From Heterocephalus glaber (Eukaryota > Chordata > Mammalia > Rodentia > Bathyergidae), in contig NW_004624882.1 of assembly GCF_000247695.1 (NCBI RefSeq), positions 3,614,678-3,678,677 on the forward strand: a stretch of 64,000 nucleotides of DNA. Direction: 5' to 3'. The notes below the pieces were generated by a model. It had not been told where the DNA came from and did not search any database. It saw nothing but the letters and a program-made list of their open reading frames with translations. Shown one piece after another: positions 22,183 to 33,837 of this stretch. The translations under genes and the position numbers were made by a program. Each line of letters opens with the position of its first letter. Within the stretch, counting starts at the first letter, position 1.

Positions 22183-22321
22183 AGCAGTAGAGGGTGCTAC
22201 TGACATCTGGTGTGTGGAAGTCAGAGTGGAAGCTAATTATCATACAATGCACAAGACAGCCCTACGCTATCAAAAGTTGTTCATCCCCAAATGCCAAAGG
22301 CATTGAAGTTGAGAAACTTGG
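22183..22321 (+). mobile_element. MER20 fragment (hAT-Charlie)
   Basis: 'agagggtgctactgacatct', 'acaatgcacaagacagccc' and 'gaagttgagaaacttgg' are the 3' two-thirds of MER20 in order. The 5' end is missing or unrecognisable. Confidence 0.75.
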
Positions 22322-22435
22322 GTTAGATTGTGAGAGTCATGTCTGCTTTAGTGATTATTGCATAGTGAGCAATTAGTACTGTTTGACATGTGGGGAGTAA
22401 TCAATGGCATTTGTTCAATGAATAAATGGAAGGAA

Positions 22436-22508
22436 GGCTTGGAATGTAGCTCAGTGGTAGAGTACTTACCTAGCTTGTGCAAGGCCTGGGGTTCCATCCC
22501 CTGAACTG
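22436..22508 (+). mobile_element. ID SINE
   Basis: Carries 'gtagctcagtggtagagta' and 'caaggcctggggttccatcc', the A and B box regions of a classic ID element. Its tail has expanded into the adjacent GAAA microsatellite. Confidence 0.9.
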
Positions 22509-22509
22509 T

Positions 22510-22511
22510 GA

Positions 22512-22573
<62 letters not shown>
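22510..22573. repeat. (GAAA)16 microsatellite
   Basis: Sixteen uninterrupted GAAA units, then GGAA and GAGA variants to about 22590. It starts at the 3' end of the ID SINE, so it grew from the A-rich tail. Confidence 0.97.
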
Positions 22574-22574
<1 letters not shown>

Positions 22575-22669
22575 GAAGGAAGAGAGAGGAACCGAGTCTC
22601 TCCTAATTATCAAAGAGGTCAGTGGAGCCATATGTAGGTAATGAGTATTTAGAGTTGGGACCTCAGCTG

Positions 22670-22850
22670 TGTAGCTCAGTAGGCATGCATTCTTGAGTAA
22701 GCGACTCTACTTATCTAGATCTTGGTTTCCTCATCTGCAAATTGGGCATAATAAAGAGTACAAATTATCATAAAGATTAAATGAGATGAAGTGTGTAGAA
22801 TGCTCAACACAGTGGCTGAGATGGCCTCAGTAAATATTAATTTTTCATTT
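22670..22850 (+). repeat. MIR SINE
   Basis: 'ggtttcctcatctgcaaatt', 'agattaaatgagatgaagtg' and 'cagtaaatattaa' are the core and 3' parts of MIR in order. Confidence 0.8.
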
Positions 22851-22867
22851 TACTAAGAAGAAAGTAA

Positions 22868-23080
22868 ACAATGTTTCCTGAGTTTTATCATGTGCCAGGC
22901 ACAGAATTAAGGATGAACGTAATCTTACTTAAACTTGTCAACAATGTTGACAGAATGAAACTTTTGAAACAAGAGAAGAAATGGGTTTTAAAGATGTCAA
23001 TCAACCTGCTTAAGATCACACAGCTATCGAGATCCACAAGCAGTGTGGGAATCATAAGACATGAAAGCCCAGGTTCTCTC
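22868..23080 (+). repeat. MIR-like remnant
   Basis: 'tcatgtgccaggcacagaat', 'aagatcacacagctatcga' and 'aaagcccaggttctct' follow the other typical MIR arrangement. It is diverged but ordered. Confidence 0.65.
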
Positions 23081-24595
23081 CACCTCAGCACATTGATGTC
23101 TTCACAAAACTCATGCAACTTCACTGCCTTCCACGAGATCAGAGGTGTGAACATCATCCCATTTGGCTCTACACACTATTTTTGGTATTGGCAATGTCTA
23201 GCAAACTAGGTAGCAATTTTCCACTTCTAGGAGGCTTCATTTAACATGCAATATATTCTGGCCAACACATTCAGCAGGTTGCAAAATTCCTGCTCCTGTA
23301 TTGTATCAGCCCTTGAAAATCAAAGTAGTAAATATTAGATTTACTAGAAAGCAGGAATCCCTATATCCATATGTCATATTGTGCCTTTCTTGTTTTATCT
23401 ACTGGGTGTCAGACTTCTTACAATCACACACAGCATTTCATTCCTTTTGGGACAGTATCTGACCCAGAGCTCCCAGCAAAGGTATTGTGGATTTCTCAGA
23501 GCAATCTTACTGCTGTACTACAGTACACATACTGGGAAAAGCCAACTTTACTAATGTAGATACAGTTTTCATAGTCATCTTAAGTTTTAAAATGCAAAAA
23601 TGTGACCTCAGAGTGCCATAAAACTTACATTAACTTCATAATAACAAAGGGATTTAATAAAGTCTCAAATTTCCTATTAAAGCTTATCGAAAAGTCATCT
23701 AATGGTTAACAAGATCTAGCAAATTAAATGTAACAATGTTTTGAGAATCAAAATAAAATAAAATCATAAGGGAAGAGAAACTAGGTGATTCGAATCTTTC
23801 TTATTTTTTCTTCCTTTGTCTCATTCTTAGAATTGAATATTTCTCAACTCATCTCATTTTTCAATAATATTTGTCAGTGCAACGGCATTTGGATTCTGGT
23901 GGGACCTTTACTGATATTTCACATGCTGAGCTAGCTTGATGGAGCTTTGCTGGGTTCAAAAAAGCAAATTACAACAACACTGAGTAGAGTCTGGGGACTC
24001 ATAATACTAAGAAGCCAGAGCTACCGGTGATGGGAGGGGTGGGTGGCCATTTTGAATATGGCCGTTCCCTTTGATGCCTTGCTAACCACCACCACAGGGC
24101 AGCAACACATTGGTCCCTGAGCTCTCATTGAACTATGTTTTTCTTTGGAAAAAAGTTTCATAAAAAAACTTTGACTTGCTAATGACATAAGTGAAGCTTA
24201 ACACTAAATGTACCCTTAAAATGTCACAATTAAGTAGAACTAAAATATAAGCAAGAAAGATTTTATAACCACTTCAAAGCATGAGATGACTGATAGGTTC
24301 CTGTGCCTACAGGACAAGGCACTGGATGACGAAAGGGGTTAGACTAAGTACTTCCCTATGGAATGACTTTAAAGAATTCATCTGCATCTTTTTCTCAGAA
24401 ACTAACATCATATGGCTTGGGTTTTGATGAATAGGCAACAACTGGTCTATCAACAAAACAGTATATGATAACAACTGTCCAAGAGATGTTTTGGCAATGG
24501 TTTTGTTCTAGTGATTTGTATTAGGGTAAATCTTATTCCTGTTTTATCCTGGAGATAAAACAGAGTTGGCAATTAGCCATTATATATTTATTTTA
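23081..24595. other. Unique AT-rich DNA, no supported gene
   Basis: No recognised repeat and no convincing open frame. A segment at about 24010-24120 is richer in GC than its surroundings. Confidence 0.5.
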
Positions 24596-24780
24596 CTTTA
24601 TTTCTCAGTACTGGGGTTTTGAAGCCAGGACCTTTGCACTGAGCTACATCCCCTACCCTTTTATTTTTTAGTTTGAGACAGAGTCTCCCTAAATTACTAA
24701 GTTGCCCATGCTGGGCTGGAACTTGCAATCCTCCTGCCTCAGCTTTCCAAAGTAATGGGATTATAAGCACCATCATGCCC
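24596..24780 (-). mobile_element. B1-ID dimeric SINE
   Basis: 'gagctacatcccctaccct', 'agtttgagacagagtctccc', 'cttgcaatcctcctgcctca' and 'aatgggattataagcacc' give ID then B1 in antisense. The order and linker match the other dimers in the window. Confidence 0.92.
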
Positions 24781-25350
24781 AACTTATATATTGATTTTAA
24801 AAGAAAAAGGAACTATTTTTTAAGGAACTATTTTGAACAAGTGATCAACTTTCTGGTCGTCTTTCCTCCCACCCCACACTTCTAGGCCTTTCTCATATGT
24901 AAAATGAGAAAATTTTATTGGAAGAGAGGACTCAAAAGATTCTCTAAAATTCTTAGTGCATATCAATTTTGTTTTATGAATGGTAAGTTGCCTTTATTTT
25001 GTGTTGCAGAAAGGATATATTAAACATCCTCCCAATAGATAAAAACTTGACTTTACATATGATGAGTGCAACAATTATCTGCTTGTATTTTGCTGTTACT
25101 GAGAATATATAAGCTGGTTATATATTCTGTGTGTGTTGAATATCAGTTTTAATTGTGTGGATTCTGCAAACTATGAAATTTTTAACAAAAAGGAGTAATA
25201 ATATTTAAAGGTTACCAAAGATAATGGTGTGATTTTGAGTTACTTTTTCTGCTTGAATCCCAGCAAATTTTGCACTTGCTCCTGGAACTCTGATGTAGTG
25301 ACAAAAGTCCAAGTAAAATATATTTACAGTACTAAATTGCACTGTGCATT
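24781..25350. other. Unique AT-rich DNA
   Basis: No repeat landmark, RNA gene or credible open frame seen. Confidence 0.5.
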
Positions 25351-25891
25351 CATCGTATTAGCCAACTCAGGCTACCACAACAAAATACCACAGACTGTAT
25401 GGCTTAAACAACAGAAATTAATTTTTTCTGTTTGGGAAGCTGAAAAGTGTTAAGATTGAGGTACCCACCAATTCAGTTTCTGTTGAAGGCCCCATTCCCG
25501 GCCTGCTATGGCCTCACAGGAATTTTCCTCTGCATAGCCTCTTAATGCAAGAATAAGCTTTTTTGTGTATCTTTTTATAAGGACACTAAAACTATCCCAT
25601 GAGAAACCCAAACCCACCCTCAACTTCTCATTTAGCCTTAATTACTGACCCTAGAGCAGGGGTGGCAAACCTATGGCACTAGTGCTGCAGTAGGCGCATG
25701 AGCCAAGTCACCCCAGCAGCCAAGCATCGGATATAACCTCAGTAGTCAGGTTTAATTGCAGTGTTGGCACTTTGCAATAAATGAGTTTGGGGTTGCATCA
25801 CTGCACTAGGACCCTGTCTCTAAGTACAGTCACATGGTGGTTAAGAATTTAACGTGAATTTTAGGGAGAGACACACATTCAGTCTGTCACA
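25351..25891 (-). mobile_element. MLT1 solo LTR (ERVL-MaLR), split by a hAT element
   Basis: Plus-strand sequence is the antisense of MLT1: 'caacaaaataccacagact' with 'ggcttaaacaacagaaatt' near 25380, 'ttataaggacactaaaac' near 25575, 'cctgtctctaagtacagtca' near 25812 and the LTR 5' end near 25880-25891. Only an LTR remains, with no internal retroviral genes. The segment 25657-25803 is a later DNA transposon insertion. Confidence 0.85.
25657..25803 (+). mobile_element. Non-autonomous hAT element nested in MLT1
   Basis: Starts CAGGGGTGGCAAACCTATGG and ends GGGTTGCATCACTG, so both ends have the CAG/CTG termini of hAT elements. The 8 bases on each side, ccctagag and cactagga, share the central CTAG expected of hAT target duplications (5 of 8 match). 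At 147 bases it cannot encode a transposase. MLT1 homology resumes on each side, which confirms a discrete insertion. Confidence 0.8.
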
Positions 25892-26010
25892 TTGATTCAC
25901 TGAAGAAAAGAGTAAACTGTCCAGTAGAAATTTTGTTAACTATCAACTAAATTTCCTGGTGCTTAAATGGTGGAAAAGAATTTGTACTGATGCAAACCTG
26001 AGTCTTCAAG

Positions 26011-26354
26011 AAAATACAGTGGTAAACTGAAAGTGTAAATAAGGATTAAAATGGTTAAAACAAATAATTGATAATTTGAAATAGGAAGAAAAGGTCCAAA
26101 GGGGTAGGGGAAGTGGGAGGGGAAGGGGAAAGGAAAGAAGGGAATGGAAAAATTATGAGAAAAGAAAAAAATGGAAACAAAGTCTATGTAAATAGGGAAG
26201 GGTGGAGGGGGTGAAGGGCGCACAGGTAATGGGGGAAAAAGTAAGAACCAAGATGCATCATGTACAGGTACAAGCACCCAATGATAAATGTAAACGTATT
26301 GTATACCTAAAATGTACCAATGAAAGAATTTAAGCAAAAAAAAATACAGTGATA
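26011..26354 (+). mobile_element. Short L1-like 3' end insertion with target duplication
   Basis: Flanks aaaatacagtggta (26011-26024) and aaaatacagtgata (26341-26354) match at 13 of 14. The insert has a G/A-rich polypurine tract at about 26080-26220, then a mixed tail and a run of nine or ten A's. This is the layout of a rodent L1 3' UTR made by a 5'-truncated insertion. The family name is inferred from layout only. Confidence 0.65.
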
Positions 26355-29300
26355 GTTAGGCACCTGGCTCATGGATGCTGAGCACCTTGTGCACTTAAAG
26401 GAGATAAATAAGATAATTAAAATATCTTATGTACATGAGATTTAAATTAATAAAAAATACTCTTCATCTGATCTCTCTGTATAATAAAATTATTCATCAA
26501 ACTCAGTTTGAAGATGTATCTTTCTGAACAGATTTACCACAATCTTTGAAGACATACTATAATAAACATTCTTCTCAGAGAAAATAATTTCAACATAGGA
26601 TTCTTGAGAGCTTCATTTTCAGGCCAATAAGCTAGGATGAAAATTGAGCTGTCCAAAGAGAATCGGCAAAATAATTTACTTGCTGTAATTAAAAAAGGGG
26701 AAATATCTAAACCACAGTTGTCTTCAATGCTAATGTGAACAACCAAATGTCATTTCCAGTGGAATTTTTTATTTCCATATTCTTGGCAAGCTGGTATAGC
26801 TCTGTGCAATTGGGAATCCAAAGTTTTTCCTTGAGATAGAAATGCTCTGTGTGTTAAATGCAGAGTGGTACAGTTATCTTATATGTTCGCTGCTTGCACA
26901 CATTCCATGCAGAAACTCAAGTTCAATAACTTTGAATTTGTATGCTTGACTTTACTACACCTTTAACAAAAAAAAGCATAGCAACTATGTACTTCTGGCA
27001 GAATATTTCATGTGGTCAATTTTATTTATTTATACAATTGGAAAATGACTTGATTGCAACCATGTTGAAAATCTTTGCCAAGGTCTGAGCTTTTCTTACA
27101 TTGGATTTTTTTTTATGAGAATAGGTAACTTTGTTTTGTGATTTTATTTGGTTTTGCTCAATGACACAATGTGACTTAGGAGACATACTTGACAGACCTC
27201 GATACAGAGGAAAGCAAACGCAAACTTTTGAATTACAGATCCTTGAAGCTGAGCTGCTTTAATAAACAATCTATGTCCATGGAACTACAATATTAAAGTT
27301 AGGATATCACCTTGGTATTGGGCATACAAATAAGTAAGTCACTGATAACTTCCAGATGTTTGATTTTTTTAACTGCTGCTGCCTCTCCTCTACTTCCCTC
27401 TTCTTTAAATGGAACATCTATATTCTGTGCTTCCCAAAGAAATTTCTCGAAGTGCTCCACTTCTAATTCACCAGTCATGGAATGGCATCCTTGTGTGTTT
27501 GGGGAGAAACAATGGGCACAGCAAAGAAAGCTGGGAAACTAGGGGAGGCCAGCTCTCTATTCTGTACCCCTAAGCATGCTGAAGCCATGTTTGGCAGACT
27601 TTGGCCACTGTCTTTTGTGTATATGTCAGAATCTTATACAAAGACTAAGATTCCTTTTGAATGGCTTCACTATTTTTGCACATTTCCATGGGTCCTGTTT
27701 ACCAGCCTTAAGCTGTAAATGGAAGTAAAATCCTAAATCTGTTCTAGCTAAGATGTAAGAGTCTAAGGAGGGAATAACACTTCATCACTAATGGGATTCA
27801 CACTTTGTTAGAAAATAACCCTGTTGCTCTAACCTTTGCTTGCATCAACAGTGGCTGCTTTAGAATGAATATTTGCTTTTCCTCTTGCCTGGGAGGTTAC
27901 ATTAATTTCTTTTTCCAGCTTGATGGTCTGCCTGTTCTGGATTTTATGTTTTACAAAAAGGCATTTTCCAGCAGTGCATTCTCAATCACTTGTGTCCAGG
28001 CTAGCAAGCTACTTTTTAGTTATCTAAAGAAATGAGTTTTTGTCCTCATCATTTCAGAGAAAGTTGTACAAGGCATTAAAAAACACTATAAAATATACAC
28101 ATTCATTTTACTCACTGATGTTACCAAAAAAGAAAACACTCTGTAGACTTCACACAGAGTAGCAGTGGCCTTTTTCCAATCATAGAGTTGAAAATACTGA
28201 TTCTTCCTCTAATTCTATGCAGTCAAGGAAAATTTTGTTCTTTTTCTAAGATGTCTGAATAAGGACGACCTCTGTTTCACTCTGCTATTATATAAGATCA
28301 TGCCTCTTAATCTATTATTTGAAATCATACTGTGGAAATATAAAAAATTTTCTTTGCAAATTTTTTTTTCCCCATCTTCTATGCTCATATATTTTGCATA
28401 GTCCATGAGATATAAAATATATTAAATATGAAGAAAATTGTAACAATTTTTGCTATGTCATACAATATCTTTACTTTTGAGCTTCGTTACAGTAAAACTT
28501 TATCAAAGTAGCAAGCTAGCTACTTTCCTTAATGTAAATACAAGTGTCTCTCTAAGCAATGCACACTATGAAAGAGTCTAGGCCACTCTTTAACATATTC
28601 AAAGATAATATTTGTGATCATCTGACTAAAATTATAGACACTGTCATGTCCAGAAGTTTGTTTTGCCTCACAAAGGCTGAGGGTGACACCAAGAAATATA
28701 ATGTGGTTCTTCTGGAAGAAGGTGCAGAGGCCGGCAGCTGCAGAAGGGGGAAAGGAGCCACCTTGATTACAACAGTACCATGGAAAATAAGTGATGAGTC
28801 CAGTGTGAGTTTCCAAGCAAAAGTCACGAAGACAAAATTTCAAGATGCAACCATCAATTGGCAATGAGGCTGCTTCTCAAAATAAAGGTTCTTTGTGGAG
28901 GATAAAAGAAAGGGTGCCCAGGGATTTATTGACTGGCTGGTGGTTCAAACCGGCGAAGCCACCTGGTAGAAGAGAAGTGTGTGCAACTTATTTGCACAAT
29001 TGCAGCACTTCCTGTCCAATGGATTTCTTGTACACCCGCTTGGGAAGCTGCTTACATGTGCCATCATCATGCTGAGGAGGAAAGAAATCTTCCTTCAACT
29101 GTTAGGTTCATCAACTGGAGCCTTGCAGAATTAACTTGGTGGCAAAGTAACAGGAAAAGGGGGATTTATTTTGTACATATGCGAGATCCTCACAGAAAAG
29201 AAGTAAAACCCCCGAACAGGTATTAGACCCAGAGGCGTGTGTACCATTGTAACAAAATGCCTATGAGTTTGTGAGGAAGTGTCAAGACAAAGAAAAGGGA

Positions 29301-29445
29301 ATTGGGAAAGCAAGTCTACTGGGAAAACCAAGACAATTAGTAAAGTTTATTTATGCAGATTTAAGTCAATACCATCTCTTGTAATAAAAGTTTTTTCATG
29401 TATGTGGTACAAGAGAAGGGAATGGGGCAAAGGGTGGAGAACTTT

Positions 29446-29446
<1 letters not shown>
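26355..29446. other. Long unique stretch, no supported gene
   Basis: About 3 kb without recognised repeats. Frames at 28529-28867 (111 codons minus, 102 plus) overlap each other on opposite strands and show no domain. I see nothing else to annotate. Confidence 0.5.
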
Positions 29447-29481
<35 letters not shown>

Positions 29482-29487
29482 TTTTTT
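29447..29487. repeat. (CTTT)9 microsatellite with T-run
   Basis: Nine CTTT units followed by a short T-run. No SINE can be recognised next to it on the side where a tail would attach. Confidence 0.95.
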
Positions 29488-30144
29488 GCATCTGCTGTTT
29501 CTCAATTACCTTCAGCTCAAAATAATATTTATGCCAAAGTGACATATTTTGAGATGGCATATTCTGATTCTCTTTTATTGGGGATGTGTTTGTAGACGTG
29601 AAATGAGAACAATGAGGATGCTGATATACTTACTACAAAATGATGCTCCATTACCCCTCCTAAACTGCTTAGTACAACATTCATAATGGGATGCCCATAT
29701 AAATTCAGCTGACCTTACTATTAAAAAGATATCATCTGTACATTTAAATACAACTTTTCTAAAAAATTGAGACAAACCATTACTTACACTTTCGTTCATT
29801 CAAGGCTGAGTGTAAGTTGATGTTACAAGACTCTTCATTTCACTGTTTCTTCTGGATGATTTAAGAATGAAGGTAGGTGTCACCACATCAGAATGTCAGC
29901 ATGTGACCATAGCCTCCCCCAATGAATGGTCCCTCCAAACACAGCTGAAATCTCAGCTTGCCTGTTAAGGTCATGGGTCAGTGGGAAATATTTTCTTCAT
30001 CATTGTCCAACTTGCTAGAAAGACTTTAAAACACACAAGGAAGGATGTGTATCAGAACACTAAAGGATAAGAAACAACTGGGGAAACCCACATCAATACT
30101 TTGAAGTCTATGCCTCTGCAAATACTATATTTCAAATGATTACA
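29488..30144. other. Unique DNA
   Basis: No recognised repeat or open frame of note. Confidence 0.5.
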
Positions 30145-30330
30145 TAAGTGGTTCTCAAATGAGTGGAGTATGAGGATGATTTTACCCCCAGGGAACATCT
30201 GGCAAACTCTGGAGACCATTTCTGGTCATCACAACTGGAATGTGGGTAACCCTATTGGCTTCCAGTGGGTAGAAGCCAGGGATGCTTCTGGCATCCTATA
30301 ATGCACAGAAATGCCCCAAACATAAATAGC
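30145..30330 (+). mobile_element. MER20 (hAT-Charlie), 3' truncated
   Basis: 'aagtggttctcaaatgagtg', 'ttacccccagggaacatctg', 'ccagtgggtagaagccaggg' and 'tataatgcacagaaatgccc' are the MER20 consensus order from its 5' end. Confidence 0.85.
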
Positions 30331-31734
30331 AGAGATGGAGAAATACTGCTTTCGATCACCATGCACCACATGTCAGTGTGTAGCCACCTCCTGCCTCCCA
30401 GTCATGGCTCCAAAAACAAACCACCACTGGCAGGACACCCGCAGATACCATGCCAGATATTTAGAAAGAGACCAAAACCTTCAATCAATTTGTAAGAGCT
30501 GTATGTGTTTTTAAACTACCACAGTGAGTCATGAGCAAAGATATTTGAGTCATACTTTTCTTATTAAACTCCTTCACAATGGAATTTTCATGGAAAAAAG
30601 TCATCAGTGATGGGTGGACACAGGCATTCATGTATAAATCATAACCCCTTCTCTTTTTTCTGAGGGCTCTCAGCTAATTGGAGGAAATTCTCATCCTCCA
30701 TTGCCCCACTGCAAGCTTCTTTGGGTTACTCTCAATGTTTCTTTTGGTTTTATTTGGACTGACTTGAGTTTCTGGAACATCCCTAAGGCACTCTGAGATC
30801 CAGTCCTTTGAATGTTGATCCTTGGATGGATCATTAAAGAGCCATTAAGAGCTCTTTAATGTGTGTCCCTTTGTTACAATAAAGTCAGCTTTTTCACCCA
30901 CTGAGAGTAGCTCTGTGAATCCTTTGTTTCTACTTCTTGGAAAAAGCAAATTTTTGTAACTGAGAAGCAAAACCACCTGGTAGATTTGTGAATTAAAGGA
31001 GTTCTCCAATCTCCCAAGTATTTTGTAAATGGGAGAAATGGTATTGGAATCCTGGGGTATTATTGTACCCTATACTTCATGACATGGAGGGGGAAGGGTA
31101 GCAAATGTTTAAGAAAGTAAAAGTTTCTTACTGTATATTACAACTGTATTAGGGATAACTTTTTAAAAAACATGGTTGGATTCATTATGAACAAGGGACA
31201 GCCTCCTATCTGCTTCAGGCAAGGCAATTGTTAGGAAATAGGGAACAATTTTTCATAGTGACCACATATCAATTAATGTTATTTTTTGGTACATCACTGT
31301 TCTCAAACAAGTTCTAATATACCTTTCCAGGCCCTCTCTGGTGTAAAGTAATAGGTCCAATAGAAATATAAGGGAAGCCACACATAAAACTAAAATTTTT
31401 CAGCTAACAAAATTTTTGGAAAAAACCAGATCAAATTAACTGTAATTATATATTTTAATTAAACCAGTCTATTCAAGTTATTAGCATTTCAGCATGTAAT
31501 TGATATTTCAAATTAATTAATGAAAATTGCTTTACTTTGAACTCTGGTGTATATTTTTACATTTACAACACTTCTTAATTCAGACTCAATACACTTCAAG
31601 TGATGGATAGTAGACTTGGGGCTACTCTACTAGACAGTACAGTCTAGCCTACTTCTCCAAATCTATCTCTCTTTTTTTTTAACTTTGCCATGTAAAATTC
31701 AGAATCCAGCCATAGTGAACTTCTTTCAACTCTT
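30331..31734. other. Unique DNA, no supported gene
   Basis: Holds a perfect hairpin at 30832-30861 and an 'acaataaagtcagc' signal shortly after it near 30877. These could be part of an old LTR or retroposed 3' end, but I cannot assign a family. Confidence 0.45.
30832..30861. repeat. Perfect 11-bp inverted repeat
   Basis: Arms cattaaagagc (30832-30842) and gctctttaatg (30851-30861) are exact reverse complements around an 8-base spacer. Confidence 0.9.
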
Positions 31735-31880
31735 TTGCCATGAGTGTTCTTTTTGCTTATTTCTCAGTGATTGTACAAGTCTCTCCCTGGAATACTCTCT
31801 CTTCAACACCCTTTCCACTTTACTTGTCTTATCCTTACTTGCTCTTAATGAGCCTGAATCCTCAGGAAAAACTGTTATGG
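31735..31880 (+). repeat. L2-like 3' remnant
   Basis: 'ctccctggaatactctctct' followed by pyrimidine-rich sequence and 'cttatccttacttgctct' recalls the L2 3' region. It is diverged. Confidence 0.4.
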
Positions 31881-31924
31881 AGGTAAAACTTTTATTCTAC
31901 ACTCATTATGTTCAGTGAGTGGGA

Positions 31925-32770
31925 GCTGCAAATTTAAACTTACAAAACAGATCACCAAGAGAAAAGGCGGAGTTAGTTTATACATGCAATGTGCATGTAG
32001 GAATGTTTAGTGGTGTATAACTCAAAAGAGTGGTTACAATTTGTGGCTTATAACTTATTGGGGAAAAGGAAGTGTTACCGGGGTCCTGGGGTGCTGGGGG
32101 CTCTTTCCAGAATTCTTTCCAGGTTCTTGTCCTGAACAAGGAATTGGACAAGCCACGTGCAAAAGGTAGCAAGGTTTTACATTTGCTAAAAGTAAAAAAA
32201 GAAATATGCTCTGCAGAATGACAACGGGCCACTGATAAAGAGAGATAACAGTGGCAAGGAGGTTAATGGCCAACACCTTCTGTAACTCCCATTCTTCAGG
32301 CTAACATCAGATCTAGACTGCCCTATCAAAAACCTCTTTGATTTCACTCCAGAAAAACTGAAGATAGCACTTTCTGATTCATACCAGGTGCAGGGCTTGG
32401 GAACTGTTTTTCTGCATATGTATCCTGCGTCTTCTTCACGATTGACAGGTTACACCCACCTGCCCAGCCAGCTGGCCACACCCTAATCTCTTGCCTTAGA
32501 AGGGTGGAGAAAAGATTGCTAGGGAATAACAAATGGGCTTCTATAGAAGAGACAGATGGATTTATAGGAAAATCAGCTAGAGTTAAGGAACCTTGTGATA
32601 ATATTTGTTTATGTAGATGCAACTGGTCTTTCTGTCTCCTTCGTGTCCATGAAACTCCACTGAGGCCAGTAGGAGACTCCAGTCCATTCTGTGAAAAAGG
32701 GCCTGAGTTTTGTCCATCCGTGGCTCTCTCTCAACCTAGATCTTCAGAGTTTTCTTCTAGACACTAAATA
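31925..32770 (-). mobile_element. Possible endogenous-retrovirus LTR remnant
   Basis: Unusual mixed-composition block between AT-rich flanks. On the minus strand it has 'tccttgttcaggacaagaac' followed by a C-rich run near 32070-32130, reminiscent of an LTR U5 side. No primer-binding site, terminal TG/CA pair or retroviral frame could be defined. It may instead be unique sequence. Confidence 0.3.
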
Positions 32771-32804
32771 TTCATCCACCAAATGAAGACAAAGAAATAT
32801 AGAC

Positions 32805-33014
32805 TAAGTAAAGAGGTTGCATGCCAGGGGGTAAATATTTTTTGGCTTTGTAGGCTATATAAGCTCTGTTCACACTAACCAACTCTGTCACTGTTACACA
32901 AAAGCACTTAAAGATGATATGTCAACCAACTAAGAGGGATATGTTTCAATAAAACTATTTACAAAAACAAGCAGTGAGCTAGATTTAGCCCATGGGTCAT
33001 AGTTTGCTAACTAC
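32805..33014 (+). mobile_element. Non-autonomous hAT-Charlie (MER1-group) element
   Basis: 'gtaaatattttttggctttg', 'aaccaactctgtcactgtta', 'ttcaataaaactatttacaa' and 'gtcatagtttgctaact' follow a well-known MER1-group consensus. A second copy of the family is at 38467-38662. Confidence 0.8.
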
Positions 33015-33149
33015 TTATCTGAAGTCATATATGTCATGATGGGGGAGAAAAACAAGGATTCCTTTACCATAAAGCACTGTCTCTTCTCCTGTAATACCTG
33101 AAAATAATATGTAATAGTATAACATTATTTGACACATGACCAAGAAGAT

Positions 33150-33574
33150 AATTGGCTACTTGGGAAAAATACCAAATCTCATGTCATGCCATAAAATAAA
33201 TAAAAATAAATCCAGTAATCAAATAGAAAAAGATGAAACTATAAAAAGGGACTTATACATTTATTTGGTCACTAAATAAGGAAGGATACTATAGATGTAA
33301 ATCCAGTGGACAAAATAATTGATATATTTGTGAACATAATTTCTTGCTTTTTGAAAGATCAAAAATGTTAGGAACAAAATAAAAAGGCAAGCCTCAAAGG
33401 GAATGAAAATCCTTGTCAGAAACAGAAAAAAGTAATATACTTGATTAGAGTCCAAACTAACAAGAAAAGTATGAAAACTGGTTACTAAAATGAGGAAATG
33501 ACTTTAACAGACAATTTAGAGAAAAGAAAATGCAAATATTTTATAACTTCATACTCCATCAAAATATGTAAATT
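33150..33574 (+). mobile_element. Old L1 ORF2 C-terminal relic
   Basis: 'atagaaaaagatgaaactat', 'aacagacaatttagagaaaa' and 'gaaaatgcaaatattttat' are decayed L1 ORF2 3' landmarks in sense orientation. It resumes after SINE insertions at about 33838-33980 ('gcttttggaaagccattg'). Confidence 0.65.
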
Positions 33575-33662
33575 TGGGCCGAGATGTAGCTCAGTGTCAC
33601 CACACCTACCTAGCAAGCGCAAGGTCCTGAGTTCGATTCCCCATACCAAAAAAACAAAACAG
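33575..33662 (+). mobile_element. ID-type SINE with 15-bp target duplication
   Basis: 'ccgagatgtagctcagtgtc' to 'gttcgattccccataccaa' with an A-rich tail. The flank caaaatatgtaaatt is exact at 33560-33574 and 33663-33677. Confidence 0.95.
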
Positions 33663-33677
33663 CAAAATATGTAAATT

Positions 33678-33775
33678 ACCTGGGAGTCTGAGTCAAGAGG
33701 ATTTCAAGTTTAAGCCCAGCCTGATGAATTTAGGGAATGAATATATATAAATATAAATATATATACATATATATG
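33678..33775. repeat. B1 fragment and AT microsatellite
   Basis: 33678-33735 carries 'gtctgagtcaagaggatttc' and 'agcccagcctgatgaattta', a B1 3' fragment in plus orientation. It runs into an ATA/TATA tract at about 33740-33775, probably grown from its tail. Confidence 0.65.
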
Positions 33776-33837
33776 ATTTTATCTTTTTTCTCCTAATAAA
33801 AAGTTTTTAAAAATACAGTTTAATTCTAGCATAGTTT

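Noticed and set aside
28529..28867. Overlapping 111- and 102-codon frames on opposite strands
   Set aside because: Mutual shadows with no domain; probably chance.
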